A program made the translations under genes and the position numbers. Under the pieces are notes generated by a model. That model ran no database searches and was not told the origin of the DNA. It was given only the letters and a program-made list of their open reading frames with translations. Positions 18,404 through 28,487 of a DNA stretch of 64,000 bases are shown here, piece after piece. The stretch is from NCBI GenBank assembly GCA_965658435.1, contig CBFHSE010000001.1:12648-76647 (forward strand), in the 5' to 3' direction. The DNA comes from JADHLN01 sp965658435. Its GTDB lineage: Bacteria > Pseudomonadota > Alphaproteobacteria > Rickettsiales > JABIRX01. Each line of letters opens with the position of its first letter. Position 1 is the stretch's first letter.

Positions 18404-19681
18404 ATGTTCAAATTAATAATTAAAGCAAGCTCTTTATCTCTTTTTATAAGGTCAGGTGGGGTGGGGCTAATGCTTTTGGTTCATATATTATTTGCTAGAA
18501 CATTAAGTAAAAATGATTATGGGCTCTATATTTACGCTATAAATCTTTTGCAAATTCTAGCCTTAATTTCAAGAAGTGGCCTAGAAAATAATGCGCTAAG
18601 ATTTGCAACTTTATATAAAGAAAAAAACTCTAAAAAAAAGCTACAAGAATATTTAAGCCTAGCATTTATTTTTCCAATAATTATTAGCGCTCTAATATTA
18701 TTAGTAATGGTTTTTATTGTGTTTTTACTAAATAATCCTGCAAATGCTTTAAGCATGACATATATGTATATGGCTTGGATAATAGCTTTTTATGCCATTT
18801 TAGGAAATATGCAAAGCTCACTCCAAGCTATAAAAAAAATATTTTTTTCCCAAATATTTGAACAAATTATCTTGCCTATATTATTATTATTTATCCTATT
18901 AATTATTATTAATAAGCAAGCTGAATTTAACTTCCAATATGCAATAAATAGCTATGGATTTATTATGTTTTTACTTGCATTAACATGCTCAATATTAGTT
19001 TTTAAATTTTATAATATAAAACCTACTATACCTAAAATTAGCAATAGTATTTTCTGGCTTAAAGAATCTATAATTTTAACATTTAATAATTTAATAACCT
19101 TATTACTAAATAGAATAGATCTTTTATTATTAGGGTTATTTTTGCTCACAAGTGAAATAGCTAATTATGGGGTTGCAGGGCGTATAGCAGGATTGGTTAT
19201 TTTTATTAATGCAGCAATTTCTAATATAACCAACCCCTTAATTGCAGAATTATACCATAAGAAAAAATATGCAGAGATAAGAAAAATGCTAAAAATCATT
19301 ATAATATTTGCATTGTTATTTTCTTTATTAACTTTAGCTTTTCTGGCTATTACAGGAAAATTTATTCTTAGTTTTTTTGGTGACGAATATATCTCAAGCT
19401 ATAAAATATTATTAATCTTATCTTTTGCTCAGGCCTTTAATCTTTTTCCAACATCATTATCATCTATTTTGATTATTAGTGGTAAGCAAAAAGAACTATT
19501 TAAAATTTCATTAATTAGCTTAATTATTATTATTATTTTATTATTAATTTTAATACCTCAATTTGGAACTATTGGAGCTGCAATATCAACCTTAATAGGG
19601 GTATTTTTAGCAAATATTTTATTATTAAAGAAAGTAAAAAATGAATGCTCAAAAAAGATTGCAAACAATGATTTGAATTAA
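18404..19681 (+). CDS. Wzx-like polysaccharide flippase
   Basis: A polytopic membrane protein of 425 residues from the ATG at 18404; the frame opens at a TTG at 18395, but ATG gives the better N-terminus. It has about 12 hydrophobic segments and an MOP/polysaccharide-synthase pattern (RSGGVGLMLLVHILFARTLS near the start, FARTLSKNDYGLYIY, SRSGLENNALRFA). Such proteins flip undecaprenyl-linked repeat units to the periplasm. It lies next to the initiating transferase and ligase genes, as expected for a Wzx/Wzy-type pathway. Confidence 0.85.
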   Translation: MFKLIIKASSLSLFIRSGGVGLMLLVHILFARTLSKNDYGLYIYAINLLQILALISRSGLENNALRFATLYKEKNSKKKLQEYLSLAFIFPIIISALILLVMVFIVFLLNNPANALSMTYMYMAWIIAFYAILGNMQSSLQAIKKIFFSQIFEQIILPILLLFILLIIINKQAEFNFQYAINSYGFIMFLLALTCSILVFKFYNIKPTIPKISNSIFWLKESIILTFNNLITLLLNRIDLLLLGLFLLTSEIANYGVAGRIAGLVIFINAAISNITNPLIAELYHKKKYAEIRKMLKIIIIFALLFSLLTLAFLAITGKFILSFFGDEYISSYKILLILSFAQAFNLFPTSLSSILIISGKQKELFKISLISLIIIIILLLILIPQFGTIGAAISTLIGVFLANILLLKKVKNECSKKIANNDLN

Positions 19682-19732
19682 AAAAATAATTTGTTACAAA
19701 AACCAAGCCCATTTTAAATATAAACAAACTTT

Positions 19733-20860
19733 ATGAAACTATATTTCTACAATGTAACTAGCAGGGTTCTAAACCACAGATACTTCAATATAACTCTGCA
19801 AACATTTATCGCTTTATTTATTTTAACCTTCTTAATAAGCGCAATTTCATATAATAGCATATATATTCTCTCAAAGAATGATGGCTTTACATCAAGTTTT
19901 TTACATATTTTACGAGAGGGTATCAATACTGATTATTACCCAATGTATTTTAGTCATATAATTCGTTTTTTTACGATATATCCATTATATTTTTTTCAAA
20001 ATATAGGTATTGATCTAGCAAATATTTTATTATTTGTTACCTTATTTACCCCAATAATATTTCATTCGATAATTAATTCTAAATTTAGGAGCCAAACATG
20101 GCTTTTATCTACCTTATTAATCCCAATTATTTTTTTAATATTTTTCATTAGTTTTAGAAATTATCTTGTTATGTTGGGCATTACATATTTATGGATATTA
20201 CTGACTCCAAAAACAGCACAGTATTTTCATATCCCTCAAATAATAAAAAATATTATCTATATATTTTCTTTCTTATTTGTGAATTTAAGTTCAGGTTCAT
20301 TGCTAATTTGGTCATTATTAAACATAGTTTTTTGGAAGCAAATTGGTTCAAATACAACTAAAACTATTCGCTATATAACCTTTGCTGTTGCAAGTTTAGT
20401 TCTTTTCCTATCAGTTATGCACAAAGTTATTATATTTAGTCATACTTATTTTAACCTTGATCTAAAATACATACCATTATTTTATAAATCAGATGCCAAC
20501 GACATGAAGCAATCAGAAATTAATACTAACTCATATAACTTAAATAAAGTAAACAACATAGAATCATTATGTGCATATCACACTAAAAATATGGGATTAT
20601 TATATCGTAGTAAATTAATAGAGTTATATACCAAATGTCAGTATGGCAAATTTCTTGGATATATGTTTTATACATTAGCAATCTTGGGATGCATTATTAT
20701 ATCTTGTCTTAAGAATCATAAAGAAAAGTATTTTTTCATAATAATTTTACCTTTTTCAATGTTAGAAGGTTTAGGCTTTCTATCAGGGTTTATAGTATTA
20801 TACGTTTACATAACTTATCACTTTATTAACGCAATCTATTATATAACAAAAAAAGAGTAA
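19733..20860 (+). CDS. Polytopic membrane protein of unknown function (possible Wzy-like polymerase)
   Basis: I do not recognise a family. The 375-residue protein has about nine hydrophobic helices, a long soluble loop around residues 245-305 (KYIPLFYKSDANDMKQSE onward), and a short Lys-rich tail. It stands between a flippase and an O-antigen ligase homologue, exactly where a repeat-unit polymerase would be expected; such polymerases diverge so strongly that sequence similarity is usually absent. A glycosyltransferase of the GT-C kind is another option. Confidence 0.45.
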   Translation: MKLYFYNVTSRVLNHRYFNITLQTFIALFILTFLISAISYNSIYILSKNDGFTSSFLHILREGINTDYYPMYFSHIIRFFTIYPLYFFQNIGIDLANILLFVTLFTPIIFHSIINSKFRSQTWLLSTLLIPIIFLIFFISFRNYLVMLGITYLWILLTPKTAQYFHIPQIIKNIIYIFSFLFVNLSSGSLLIWSLLNIVFWKQIGSNTTKTIRYITFAVASLVLFLSVMHKVIIFSHTYFNLDLKYIPLFYKSDANDMKQSEINTNSYNLNKVNNIESLCAYHTKNMGLLYRSKLIELYTKCQYGKFLGYMFYTLAILGCIIISCLKNHKEKYFFIIILPFSMLEGLGFLSGFIVLYVYITYHFINAIYYITKKE

Positions 20861-20934
20861 TTATTTATCAAGGTTACTAATTAAAAAATATCTGCATAAA
20901 TCTTAAACTGATGTTTAATATTTCAAAAGACTTA

Positions 20935-22182
20935 TTATTTATTTAAAGTCCTACTATTGAAAATGTTGTTCACATTTAAAAATGCAATTAATAAGCTTGC
21001 TAAAAACCAATTTTGCCAGATACCATATCCAACTAGCCCAATAAAAATATAGCTTAAAAATACAACTAGATAGATTCTTTGTAAATTAAGATTTTTAATC
21101 TTGGAGATGTTAGAAATAACAGATAAAAATAATAGGAAAAATAAGCTAAACCCTATAATTCCCAATTCAAGAAGAGTCTGAAGAAAAATGTTATGTGGGT
21201 GTGTATATAATGCATAACCATGTGTTAGGGTATTATTATATTTAGCGGATTGTTTAGGGGTAACACATCCATTCACCTCATCAACAAAATAACGAGAGCC
21301 ATTAAAGCCATAGCCAATTATTGGTTTGTCTAACACAAGCTTACCAATATATTGCCACATACATAATCTTGAAATATGACTTGGAGTAACAGGATAATTA
21401 TTAGCTAATTTTTGGATATTAAGAAAGCTAGGGGCTAATAAAAAAATTATTATAAAAAAACTTCCAGCAAAAGAGGTTAATCTAAAACTAAGCCTAGGAG
21501 ATATAATATGTAATAAATAAATAATAGAGGAAGTAAAAAAAGTAATTTTAGCAGCCTCNNNNNNNNNNNNNNNNNNNNNNNNNNNNNNNNNNNNNNNNNN
21601 NNNNNNNNNNNNNNNNNNNNNNNNNNNNNNNNNNNNNNNNNNNNNNNNNNNNNNNNNNNNNNNNNNNNNNNNNNNNNNNNNNNNNNNNNNNNNNNNNNNN
21701 NNNNNNNNNNNNNNNNNNNNNNNNNAATTTAAAATATTTTGACCAAAAAATCTTTCCGTAAAATAAAATATCAAACAAATAATGATAGAAATAGTTAATA
21801 TTTTTAATAATTTATCATTAGGTAAAATTATAGATTTACCCTTGTTTATTTGCTTAAAGGCAATAAAAAAAATAACAAATAATAATAAAATTCTGAACCA
21901 TAATTTAAGTCCTTTAACAATATCAGGAGACCAAAATACAGCAATTAGCATCCACAGAAAAAATAATGAGATGGAGAGCTTTAATAAATTAAAATCTTTG
22001 ATAGAAAAATTTTTTTTAAAGCTAGTTTTTTCTTTAAAAGAGTAAAATATAAAAGGTAATGAATAAACAACTAATAAAAGAGTTAAGGCCTTAGAAGAAA
22101 ATAAAGCGATTATAGGAAGAAAAAAAGTCAAAATTATATAAAATAACTCTAATTTTCTAAATTTAACATTTATAGGTTCCAT
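20935..22182 (-). CDS. O-antigen ligase/polymerase family membrane protein (contains sequence gap)
   Basis: The 415-codon frame crosses a 167-nt run of N (21559-21725) and is open and consistent on both sides. It is strongly hydrophobic, with about ten helices. The large periplasmic loop holds the Wzy_C-type features DKPIIGYGFNGSRYF, then THPHNIFLQTLLELGIIG with the conserved His. This family joins O-antigen to lipid A core (WaaL) or polymerises it (Wzy). It faces the polytopic orphan convergently; the 74 nt between them hold no clear terminator. Confidence 0.8.
   Translation of the reverse strand: MEPINVKFRKLELFYIILTFFLPIIALFSSKALTLLLVVYSLPFIFYSFKEKTSFKKNFSIKDFNLLKLSISLFFLWMLIAVFWSPDIVKGLKLWFRILLLFVIFFIAFKQINKGKSIILPNDKLLKILTISIIICLIFYFTERFFGQNILNXXXXXXXXXXXXXXXXXXXXXXXXXXXXXXXXXXXXXXXXXXXXXXXXXXXXXXXXEAAKITFFTSSIIYLLHIISPRLSFRLTSFAGSFFIIIFLLAPSFLNIQKLANNYPVTPSHISRLCMWQYIGKLVLDKPIIGYGFNGSRYFVDEVNGCVTPKQSAKYNNTLTHGYALYTHPHNIFLQTLLELGIIGFSLFFLLFLSVISNISKIKNLNLQRIYLVVFLSYIFIGLVGYGIWQNWFLASLLIAFLNVNNIFNSRTLNK
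21559..21725. other. Sequence gap inside the O-antigen ligase gene
   Basis: This is a run of 167 N. The reading frame and membrane character continue across it, so the gap length is probably close to correct. Confidence 0.95.
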
Positions 22183-22255
22183 TTTGTACTAAATATAATA
22201 TCGAACCAGATTTACATGCTGAATAGCTAAAAAACAACTATTAATAAATGCAGTA

Positions 22256-23542
22256 TTATATATTATTTTTTAATAAAATATTTCTAGCTTTAATCTTTCC
22301 AGTCTCTACTGCTGGTTGGTCAAAAGGATTGATATTCATTACATAGCCAAGCAAAATTGTCTCTAACATAAAAAACATTAAGATCTCACCTAGAGCCTTA
22401 TCTGAAAAATTTTCAAAGTGAATTCTTCTTAAAGGGCATTTATGTTCAATCAAAGTTTCAATAGTTGATTCCTGGTTAGCAAAAATAACATCACCTAATT
22501 TATTATTTTTAAAATAATCAATATCCTGAACATTATTTGGTATAATCATCTCATTGCCCATATCTTCTGTTGATTGTGTAATAAAAGTAAAAAATTTATC
22601 TTTAGGTCCATCAAGGTAAAGCTGTAACTGACTATGTTGATCCACACTACCTAAAGCTTTAATAGGTGTCATTCCCATCCCATTTTTACCAAGAGATTCT
22701 GCAAATAATTGTGCATACCAATAAGTAGTTTGATAAAGCCTTTGCAGATAAGGAATAAAAACATGATTACTATATCCAGAGTCCATTGCAGCTTTAATAA
22801 TAGAGGCACCTTTGAAAACCATTGAGTTTTCAGCTTCATTTAGAAAGTTATCAATTATATTTTTGCCTCCCTTAATATATTCAGAAATATTTATGCCAGT
22901 TAAAATAGCAGGAATCATTGCAACAGAAGTAAAGCAAGAATATCTTCCACCAATTTGCTTAGAGTGAGGAATAATTGGTCTTTTTAAATTATCAGCAATA
23001 TCCTTCAAAGGGCTTTTGCTATCTTCAGTTATGAAATAAAAATTTTCAGCTCCTAATTTTTCAATGTCTTTTTTAAAAAAATCCTGAGTTACTAAAATCT
23101 GGGATAATGTTTCTAAGGTTTTTCCAGATTTTGAAATAGTTAAAAAAGCTGTAGATGTAAAATCTAAATTTTCCAGAAAAATGTTAAAATTATGATAATG
23201 CAAATTATCAATAAAAATTATCTCAATAGTTTTTGAGCTAAGATATTGGTAAAATCTGCTTCCACATAATGCTTGACCGCCAAGAGACGAGCCGCCAATA
23301 CCAAAAATAATCAGCTTTTTATATTTATTAGAAATTTCAATAGCGATATCTTTAGAAATTTTAAATTCAGAATCATCATTGCAAATATCAAGCAAAGAAA
23401 TATGATTTTTATCACTAATTAATTTTTTGTAGCCATCTAAAATAGATGATGAAGCTTCACCTAATAAATTATTATTAGAAAATTTTCCAGATAACTCAAG
23501 AGAAAATGAAAAGCTATGCGCTTGCTTTTGCTTCAATATCAT
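22256..23542 (-). CDS. pgi: Glucose-6-phosphate isomerase (short form)
   Basis: The protein has 428 residues from the ATG at 23542; the open frame extends to 23566. Phosphosugar-binding segments are [28 protein letters not shown] and [14 protein letters not shown]. The catalytic region is [25 protein letters not shown] with the family His. It interconverts glucose-6-P and fructose-6-P. It starts inside the last codons of metE (29-nt overlap). Rickettsia species lack glycolysis, so here Pgi may supply fructose-6-P for amino-sugar and nonulosonate synthesis. The length is that of the short Pgi class. Confidence 0.9.
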   Translation of the reverse strand: MILKQKQAHSFSFSLELSGKFSNNNLLGEASSSILDGYKKLISDKNHISLLDICNDDSEFKISKDIAIEISNKYKKLIIFGIGGSSLGGQALCGSRFYQYLSSKTIEIIFIDNLHYHNFNIFLENLDFTSTAFLTISKSGKTLETLSQILVTQDFFKKDIEKLGAENFYFITEDSKSPLKDIADNLKRPIIPHSKQIGGRYSCFTSVAMIPAILTGINISEYIKGGKNIIDNFLNEAENSMVFKGASIIKAAMDSGYSNHVFIPYLQRLYQTTYWYAQLFAESLGKNGMGMTPIKALGSVDQHSQLQLYLDGPKDKFFTFITQSTEDMGNEMIIPNNVQDIDYFKNNKLGDVIFANQESTIETLIEHKCPLRRIHFENFSDKALGEILMFFMLETILLGYVMNINPFDQPAVETGKIKARNILLKNNI

Positions 23543-25810
23543 CGCGAATTTCTTTTGCAGCTTCAACCATTTCTTTAAGAGCTCCCATAGTTTCGGGCCA
23601 TCCTCTTGTTTTTAAGCCACAATCTGGATTAACCCAGATTTTTTCTGCAGGAAGTACATTTAATGCTTTTAATAATAATGCTTTCATTTCTTGCTTATTA
23701 GGAACGCGAGGAGAGTGNNNNNNNNNNNNNNNNNNNNNNNNNNNNNNNNNNNNNNNNNNNNNNNNNNNNNNNNNNNNNNNNNNNNNNNNNNNNNNNNNNN
23801 NNNNNNNNNNNNNNNNNNNNNNNNNNNNNNNNNNNNNNNNNNNNNNNNNNNNNNNNNNNNNNNNNNNNNNNNNNNNNNNNNNNNNNNNNNNNNNNNNNNN
23901 NNNNNNNNNNNNNNNNNNNNNNNNNNNNNNNNNNNNNNNNNNNNNNNNNNNNNNNNNNNNNNNNNNNNNNNNNNNNNNNNNNNNNNNNNNNNNNNNNNNN
24001 NNNNNNNNNNNNNNNNNNNNNNNNNNNNNNNNNNNNNNNNNNNNNNNNNNNNNNNNNNNNNNNNNNNNNNNNNNNNNNNNNNNNNNNNNNNNNNNNNNNN
24101 NNNNNNNNNNNNNNNNNNNNNNNNNNNNNNNNNNNNNNNNNNNNNNNNNNNNNNNNNNNNNNNNNNNNNNNNNNNNNNNNNNNNNNNNNNNNNNNNNNNN
24201 NNNNNNNNNNNNNNNNNNNNNNNNNNNNNNNNNNNNNNNNNNNNNNNNNNNNNNNNNNNNNNNNNNNNNNNNNNNNNNNNNNNNNNNNNNNNNNNNNNNN
24301 NNNNNNNNNNNNNNNNNNNNNNNNNNNNNNNNNNNNNNNNNNNNNNNNNNNNNNNNNNNNNNNNNNNNNNNNNNNNNNNNNNNNNNNNNNNNNNNNNNNN
24401 NNNNNNNNNNNNNTATAAATTCATCATATTGACTAGCTGTTAATTCACCTTTTTTAAATGCAGCTCTTGCTTTTCTTACTTCAGCGGTTTGAGGGAATGA
24501 ACCAATAGTAGTAGAAGGAAATAGAGGGAAGTTAAATATATCTTTTTGCTTTTTAGCACGAACTTCATACGGGTTATCCCTGTCATAGTCAGAATCTTTA
24601 AGGCTATTAATTCTGTCTTGAACTGCTCTATTATTAACTTTTGCAGAATTTCTACGATTAGATAAAGCTTGTTTATTAGCTGCTAAGTAATTTTGATCTA
24701 AATTTTTTAAAGCATGTAATTCATCTAATTTTTGAGTTGCAAAAGCAAGCCATTCTTTTATCTCGCTATCAATTTTATCTTCTACAGAAAGATCAACAGG
24801 AGAATGAAGTAATGAACAGCTAGGTGCAATGATAACTCTTTCGCTACCAAGTTTTTCTGTTGCTTTATTTATAATTTTTAATGAATTTTCTAAATTATTA
24901 ATCCAAATATTTCTTCCGTCAATTACACCTAGTGAGATTGCAGCTTGCTCTGGAATTTTAGCTAGGGCGTTATCAAGCTGATTTTCAGCTCTTACTAAAT
25001 CAAAATGATAAGAAGCAGCATTAATAGTAAAATAACTATCTAGGTTATTTTCTAAGGCAGCAAAATAGCTAGTCATATGAATATTTATGCCAGCATCATC
25101 ACAAGCAGATGATATTTTATCATATGCTACAGTGAATAAATTCCTAACTTCATCATTTAAATCAGTAACTAAGATAGGCTCATCTATTTGTATGTCTTTT
25201 ACTCCAAGGTCAGATAATTTGCTGATTATTTCTAAATAACATTTTACTAAATTATCACATAAAGAAAAGCGGTTAAAATTTTCTTGTTTTTCTTTTCCTA
25301 CAGCAAGTAAAGTTATTGGACCAATAATAACTGGTCTTGTTTCTATGCCAATTTCTTTTGCTTCGCTATATTCTGAAAATATTTTGTCACTTGAAATTGA
25401 GAATTCTTGACCTGAGATAAATTCAGGTACAATATAGTGATAATTAGTATCAAACCATTTAGTCATTTCCATTGCAGGAACATCTATCCCATCAGCTTGT
25501 TTTCCTCTGGCCATTGAGAAGAAATTATCAAGAGAGACATTGCCTCCTGTGTGATTATAGCGTTCAGGGACTGCGCCAACTAAACAGATCATATCTAGTA
25601 TTTGATCATAAAAAGAAAAATCANNNNNNNNNNNNNNNNNNNNNNNNNNNNNNNNNNNNNNNNNNNNNNNNNNNNNNNNNNNNNNNNNNNNNNNNNNNNN
25701 NNNNNNNNNNNNNNNNNNNNNNNNNNNNNNNNNNNNNNNNNNNNNNNNNNNNNNNNNNNNNNNNNNNNNNNNNNNNNNNNNNNNNNNNNNNNNNNNNNNN
25801 NNNNNNNNNN
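23514..25810 (-). CDS. metE: Cobalamin-independent methionine synthase, two sequence gaps
   Basis: MetE transfers a methyl group from 5-methyltetrahydropteroyltri-glutamate to homocysteine. Visible are [38 protein letters not shown], the C-terminal domain start [15 protein letters not shown] and the zinc-site region [13 protein letters not shown] with its Cys. A 696-nt gap (23718-24413) removes the middle of the C-terminal domain. The first visible ATG (25592) is not the start: upstream codons read [10 protein letters not shown] in frame, matching the family's N-terminal domain, up to a second gap (25624-25810). The true start should lie in that gap near 25805. It ends EAKASA and overlaps pgi. 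Confidence 0.92.
23718..24413. other. Sequence gap inside metE
   Basis: This run of 696 N is divisible by three. The MetE frame agrees on both sides, and the total length fits the family (about 755-765 residues). Confidence 0.95.
25624..25810. other. Sequence gap covering the metE start
   Basis: This run of 187 N has about the length needed for the missing 62-64 N-terminal MetE residues. It hides the metE start codon and any leader between metE and metK. Confidence 0.95.
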
Positions 25811-25937
25811 CTTGTTTTGTCTTATTTTTAAAGAATCACCAAAAATATAATATAATCAATATTATGCAAGTAAATTATTGCTTTTTAAGCTGTTAATAGA
25901 TAAATTTCGCGTGATTATTTAAAATTTATTAAACAAA

Positions 25938-27101
25938 ATGCAAAATTACCTTTTTACTAGTGAGTCAGTATCACATGGACATCCCGATAAAATTGCAGAT
26001 CAAATATCTGATCTTATATTGGATTATTTTCTTGAGAATGATCAAAATGCAAGAGTTGCTGCTGAAAGCTTTGTAACGCCAAAAAGAATTATTGTCTCAG
26101 GTGAGGTAAGCTGCAACTTTGGCTGGGAGCAAAAAATAATTGATACAAAAATTAGGGAGTTAATTAAAAAAATAGGCTATGTTGATGGCTTATTTAACTA
26201 TAAAGACATTCAAATAGAGATTGATCTTAATAAGCAATCATCCGATATTGCTGTTGGTGTAAATGAAGGTGAGGGGCTTGATAAATCCGAAGGAGCAGGG
26301 GATCAAGGTATAATGTTTGGTTATGCCAGCAATGAAACAGAAAATTTTATGCCAGCCCCAATATATTACGCTCATAAAATATTAAGAAGAATTTATCAAG
26401 ATAAGGAGTTAGGTAAAATCAGTGGTTTTGGTGCTGATGCTAAATCCCAGGTAACAATGCGTTATATAAATGGTAAACCAGTAGAAATTGATACAATATT
26501 GGTCTCTATTCAGCATGATAAAGATTTATCTTTAAGTGAAATAGAAGCAAATCTTAAGCCTTTAATTTTATCTGAAGTTCCAGATATATTTACTAAAAAT
26601 ACTAAATTTCTTTTTAATCCTACTGGGCAATTTATAATAGGCGGCCCTGAGAGTGATGTTGGTTTAACAGGAAGAAAAATTATTGTAGATACTTATGGAG
26701 GTGCGGCACCACATGGTGGTGGTGCTTTTTCTGGAAAAGATCCTTCGAAAGTTGATAGATCCGCAGCTTATCTCGCAAGATATTTAGCAAAAAATATTAT
26801 TGCAGCAGATCTTGCTGAAAAATGTCTAATACAAATATCATATGGAATTGGTATAGCAGAACCAATATCATTTTTCTTAGAAACATATGGAACGGGAAAA
26901 ATCAGAGATAGCGAAATAGCAAATTATCTTACTGAAAATATTGAAATGACTCCAAAAGCAATTAGAAAAAGATTTAGTCTTAATAAGCCAATTTATTTAC
27001 CAACAGCAACATATGGGCATTTCGGGAGAAAGCATATAGGTGAATCTAGTTTATTTGCATGGGAAAATTTAGATTTAAGCATAGAGTTAAAAAAAACTTA
27101 A
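25938..27101 (+). CDS. metK: S-adenosylmethionine synthetase
   Basis: An intact 387-residue enzyme: SESVSHGHPDKIADQISD at the N-terminus with the ATP-binding His, GEGLDKSEGAGDQGIMFGYA (about 112-131), the P-loop-like GGGAFSGKDPSKVDRSAAY (about 258-276) and GTGKI. It makes SAM from methionine and ATP. It is transcribed divergently from metE with a gap between them. I see no SAM riboswitch in the 127 readable bases before it and no clear Shine-Dalgarno. Several Rickettsia species have decayed metK and import SAM, so an intact copy is notable. Confidence 0.96.
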   Translation: MQNYLFTSESVSHGHPDKIADQISDLILDYFLENDQNARVAAESFVTPKRIIVSGEVSCNFGWEQKIIDTKIRELIKKIGYVDGLFNYKDIQIEIDLNKQSSDIAVGVNEGEGLDKSEGAGDQGIMFGYASNETENFMPAPIYYAHKILRRIYQDKELGKISGFGADAKSQVTMRYINGKPVEIDTILVSIQHDKDLSLSEIEANLKPLILSEVPDIFTKNTKFLFNPTGQFIIGGPESDVGLTGRKIIVDTYGGAAPHGGGAFSGKDPSKVDRSAAYLARYLAKNIIAADLAEKCLIQISYGIGIAEPISFFLETYGTGKIRDSEIANYLTENIEMTPKAIRKRFSLNKPIYLPTATYGHFGRKHIGESSLFAWENLDLSIELKKT

Positions 27102-27123
27102 GTAAAAATAAAGCAGCCTAACT

Positions 27124-27387
27124 ATGATAGAAATTATAGGTTATATCGCAGCAAGTTTAACTACTATTTCTTTTATACCTCAAGCCTTGAAGGTAATAAG
27201 AACTAATGATGTTAAGGCTCTGTCTTTAAAAATGTATGTTATATTAAATATTGGATTGTTTTTATGGCTAATCTATGGTTTGCTAACTATTTCAATGCCC
27301 TTAATATTAGCAAATTCTATTACTTTGTTTTTTACGGGTTTCATCTTATTTAAAAAAACAAAAGATAGCTTAGGTAATAAATCTTAA
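27124..27387 (+). CDS. SemiSWEET sugar transporter (MtN3/PQ-loop)
   Basis: The 87-residue protein has three membrane helices, the size of a bacterial SemiSWEET half-transporter. The PQ motif is visible as SFIPQALKVIRTND, and the third helix begins ANSITLFFTGFIL. SemiSWEETs dimerise to move sugars down a gradient across the inner membrane. The gene is 22 nt behind metK and meets thiS tail to tail with 6 nt between stops. The sugar is not known. Confidence 0.88.
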   Translation: MIEIIGYIAASLTTISFIPQALKVIRTNDVKALSLKMYVILNIGLFLWLIYGLLTISMPLILANSITLFFTGFILFKKTKDSLGNKS

Positions 27388-27393
27388 TTTGTT

Positions 27394-27594
27394 CTAACCG
27401 CCTCCAACAAACTCAACTAACTCAATTTTGTCACCCTCTTTAATTTCTCTTTCTTCATATTGACTAACAGGTAAGATATCTAAATTTATTTCAATAGCTA
27501 CCATGTTGGGATCAATATTATATTTTTTAAAAAGATGAGAAATTTTCAGATTCTTCTCTATATTAGTGATTTTACCATTTAAAGTAATTTGCAT
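27394..27594 (-). CDS. thiS: Sulfur carrier protein ThiS
   Basis: A 66-residue ubiquitin-like beta-grasp protein that begins MQITLNGKI and ends ELVEFVGGG; the C-terminal Gly-Gly is the thiocarboxylate site. It passes sulfur to ThiG for the thiazole ring of thiamine. It is convergent with the SemiSWEET gene and separated from thiG by 2.2 kb. ThiF, ThiC and ThiE are not in this window. Confidence 0.9.
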   Translation of the reverse strand: MQITLNGKITNIEKNLKISHLFKKYNIDPNMVAIEINLDILPVSQYEEREIKEGDKIELVEFVGGG

Positions 27595-27648
27595 TTTGAA
27601 AAATCAAATAATATTAATAGAAAGATAATGTAATATGATAAAATTATC

Positions 27649-28437
27649 ATGCAAGATGTAAAAAAAACACTAAAAACCTATATTCAAGCTGGAGTAACTG
27701 AATTATATCAAGATAATAGTAGAGATTTGATATCTGAGAAAGCTGAAAAAAAAGTTTTAAATAAAAATAATCTTGATAATGCTGCTAAAAAAAACAGTTT
27801 AATTTCTGAGTTAAAACCAATAAATCAAGCAGTTAAAGAAGCTAAAAGCCTAGCAGATAAAGCAAAAACTTTGTCTGAGCTAAAAGATATTTTGAGTAAA
27901 TTTGAAGGTTGTGAGTTATATAAAACTGCAAAAAATTTAGTTTTTTCAGATGGAGATGAAAATAGTGATGTGATTCTAATAGGAGAGGCGCCAGGTGCAT
28001 CTGAGGATGAGCAAGCAATACCTTTTTGTGGTATAAGTGGAAAATTATTGGATGATATTTTTAGATCAATTGGCAAAACTAGAGATAATAATCTTTACAT
28101 TACTAATAGTGTCTTTTGGAGACCACCTGGCAATAGAAGGCCAACAGATGAAGAGATAGCAATTTGCAGGCCCTTTGTTGAAAGGCATATTTATTTAAAA
28201 AAACCAAAATTAATTATATTAATAGGAGGAACTGCCTTAGCTTCAATCTTGCCTGAAATTAATGATACTATTTCAAAAATTAGAGGTAAAATAATGCAAT
28301 ATAAAAATCCATATCTTGATAATGAAATTGCAATTACTGCAATTTTTCATCCTTCATATTTATTGCGCCAACCCTTAAAAAAGAAAATTATGTGGCAAGA
28401 CATGATGATGATTAATGATCATTTGCTAAATAATTGA
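27649..28437 (+). CDS. Uracil-DNA glycosylase, family 4-like
   Basis: The 262-residue protein has a low-complexity Lys-rich N-terminal extension (about 80 residues), then the glycosylase domain: ILIGEAPGASEDEQAIPFCG (about 104-123), ITNSVFWRPPGNRRPTDEE, and FHPSYLLRQP at the end. It removes uracil from DNA. Classical family 4 enzymes hold a 4Fe-4S cluster with a CxxC pair; here only the first Cys is present (GCELYKTAKN), so the cluster may be absent, as in the Rickettsia relatives I recall. An extended -10 (TGATAAAAT, 27636-27644) lies 4 nt before the ATG, so transcription may start at or near it. Confidence 0.88.
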   Translation: MQDVKKTLKTYIQAGVTELYQDNSRDLISEKAEKKVLNKNNLDNAAKKNSLISELKPINQAVKEAKSLADKAKTLSELKDILSKFEGCELYKTAKNLVFSDGDENSDVILIGEAPGASEDEQAIPFCGISGKLLDDIFRSIGKTRDNNLYITNSVFWRPPGNRRPTDEEIAICRPFVERHIYLKKPKLIILIGGTALASILPEINDTISKIRGKIMQYKNPYLDNEIAITAIFHPSYLLRQPLKKKIMWQDMMMINDHLLNN

Positions 28438-28487
28438 TTTATTATTGAATTTTGTTCTGTATGATTTTTTAAAAATAATCGTAATAT

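Noticed and set aside
21782..22045. 87-codon plus-strand frame
   Set aside because: It is antisense to the N-terminal membrane part of the O-antigen ligase gene and shows no independent coding features.
23506..24443. Long frames on both strands across the 696-N run
   Set aside because: They exist only because N carries no stop codon; metE explains the sequence on both sides.
25811..25937. Possible SAM riboswitch before metK or metE
   Set aside because: No SAM-I or SAM-II type conserved core is visible; the metE side is hidden in a gap.
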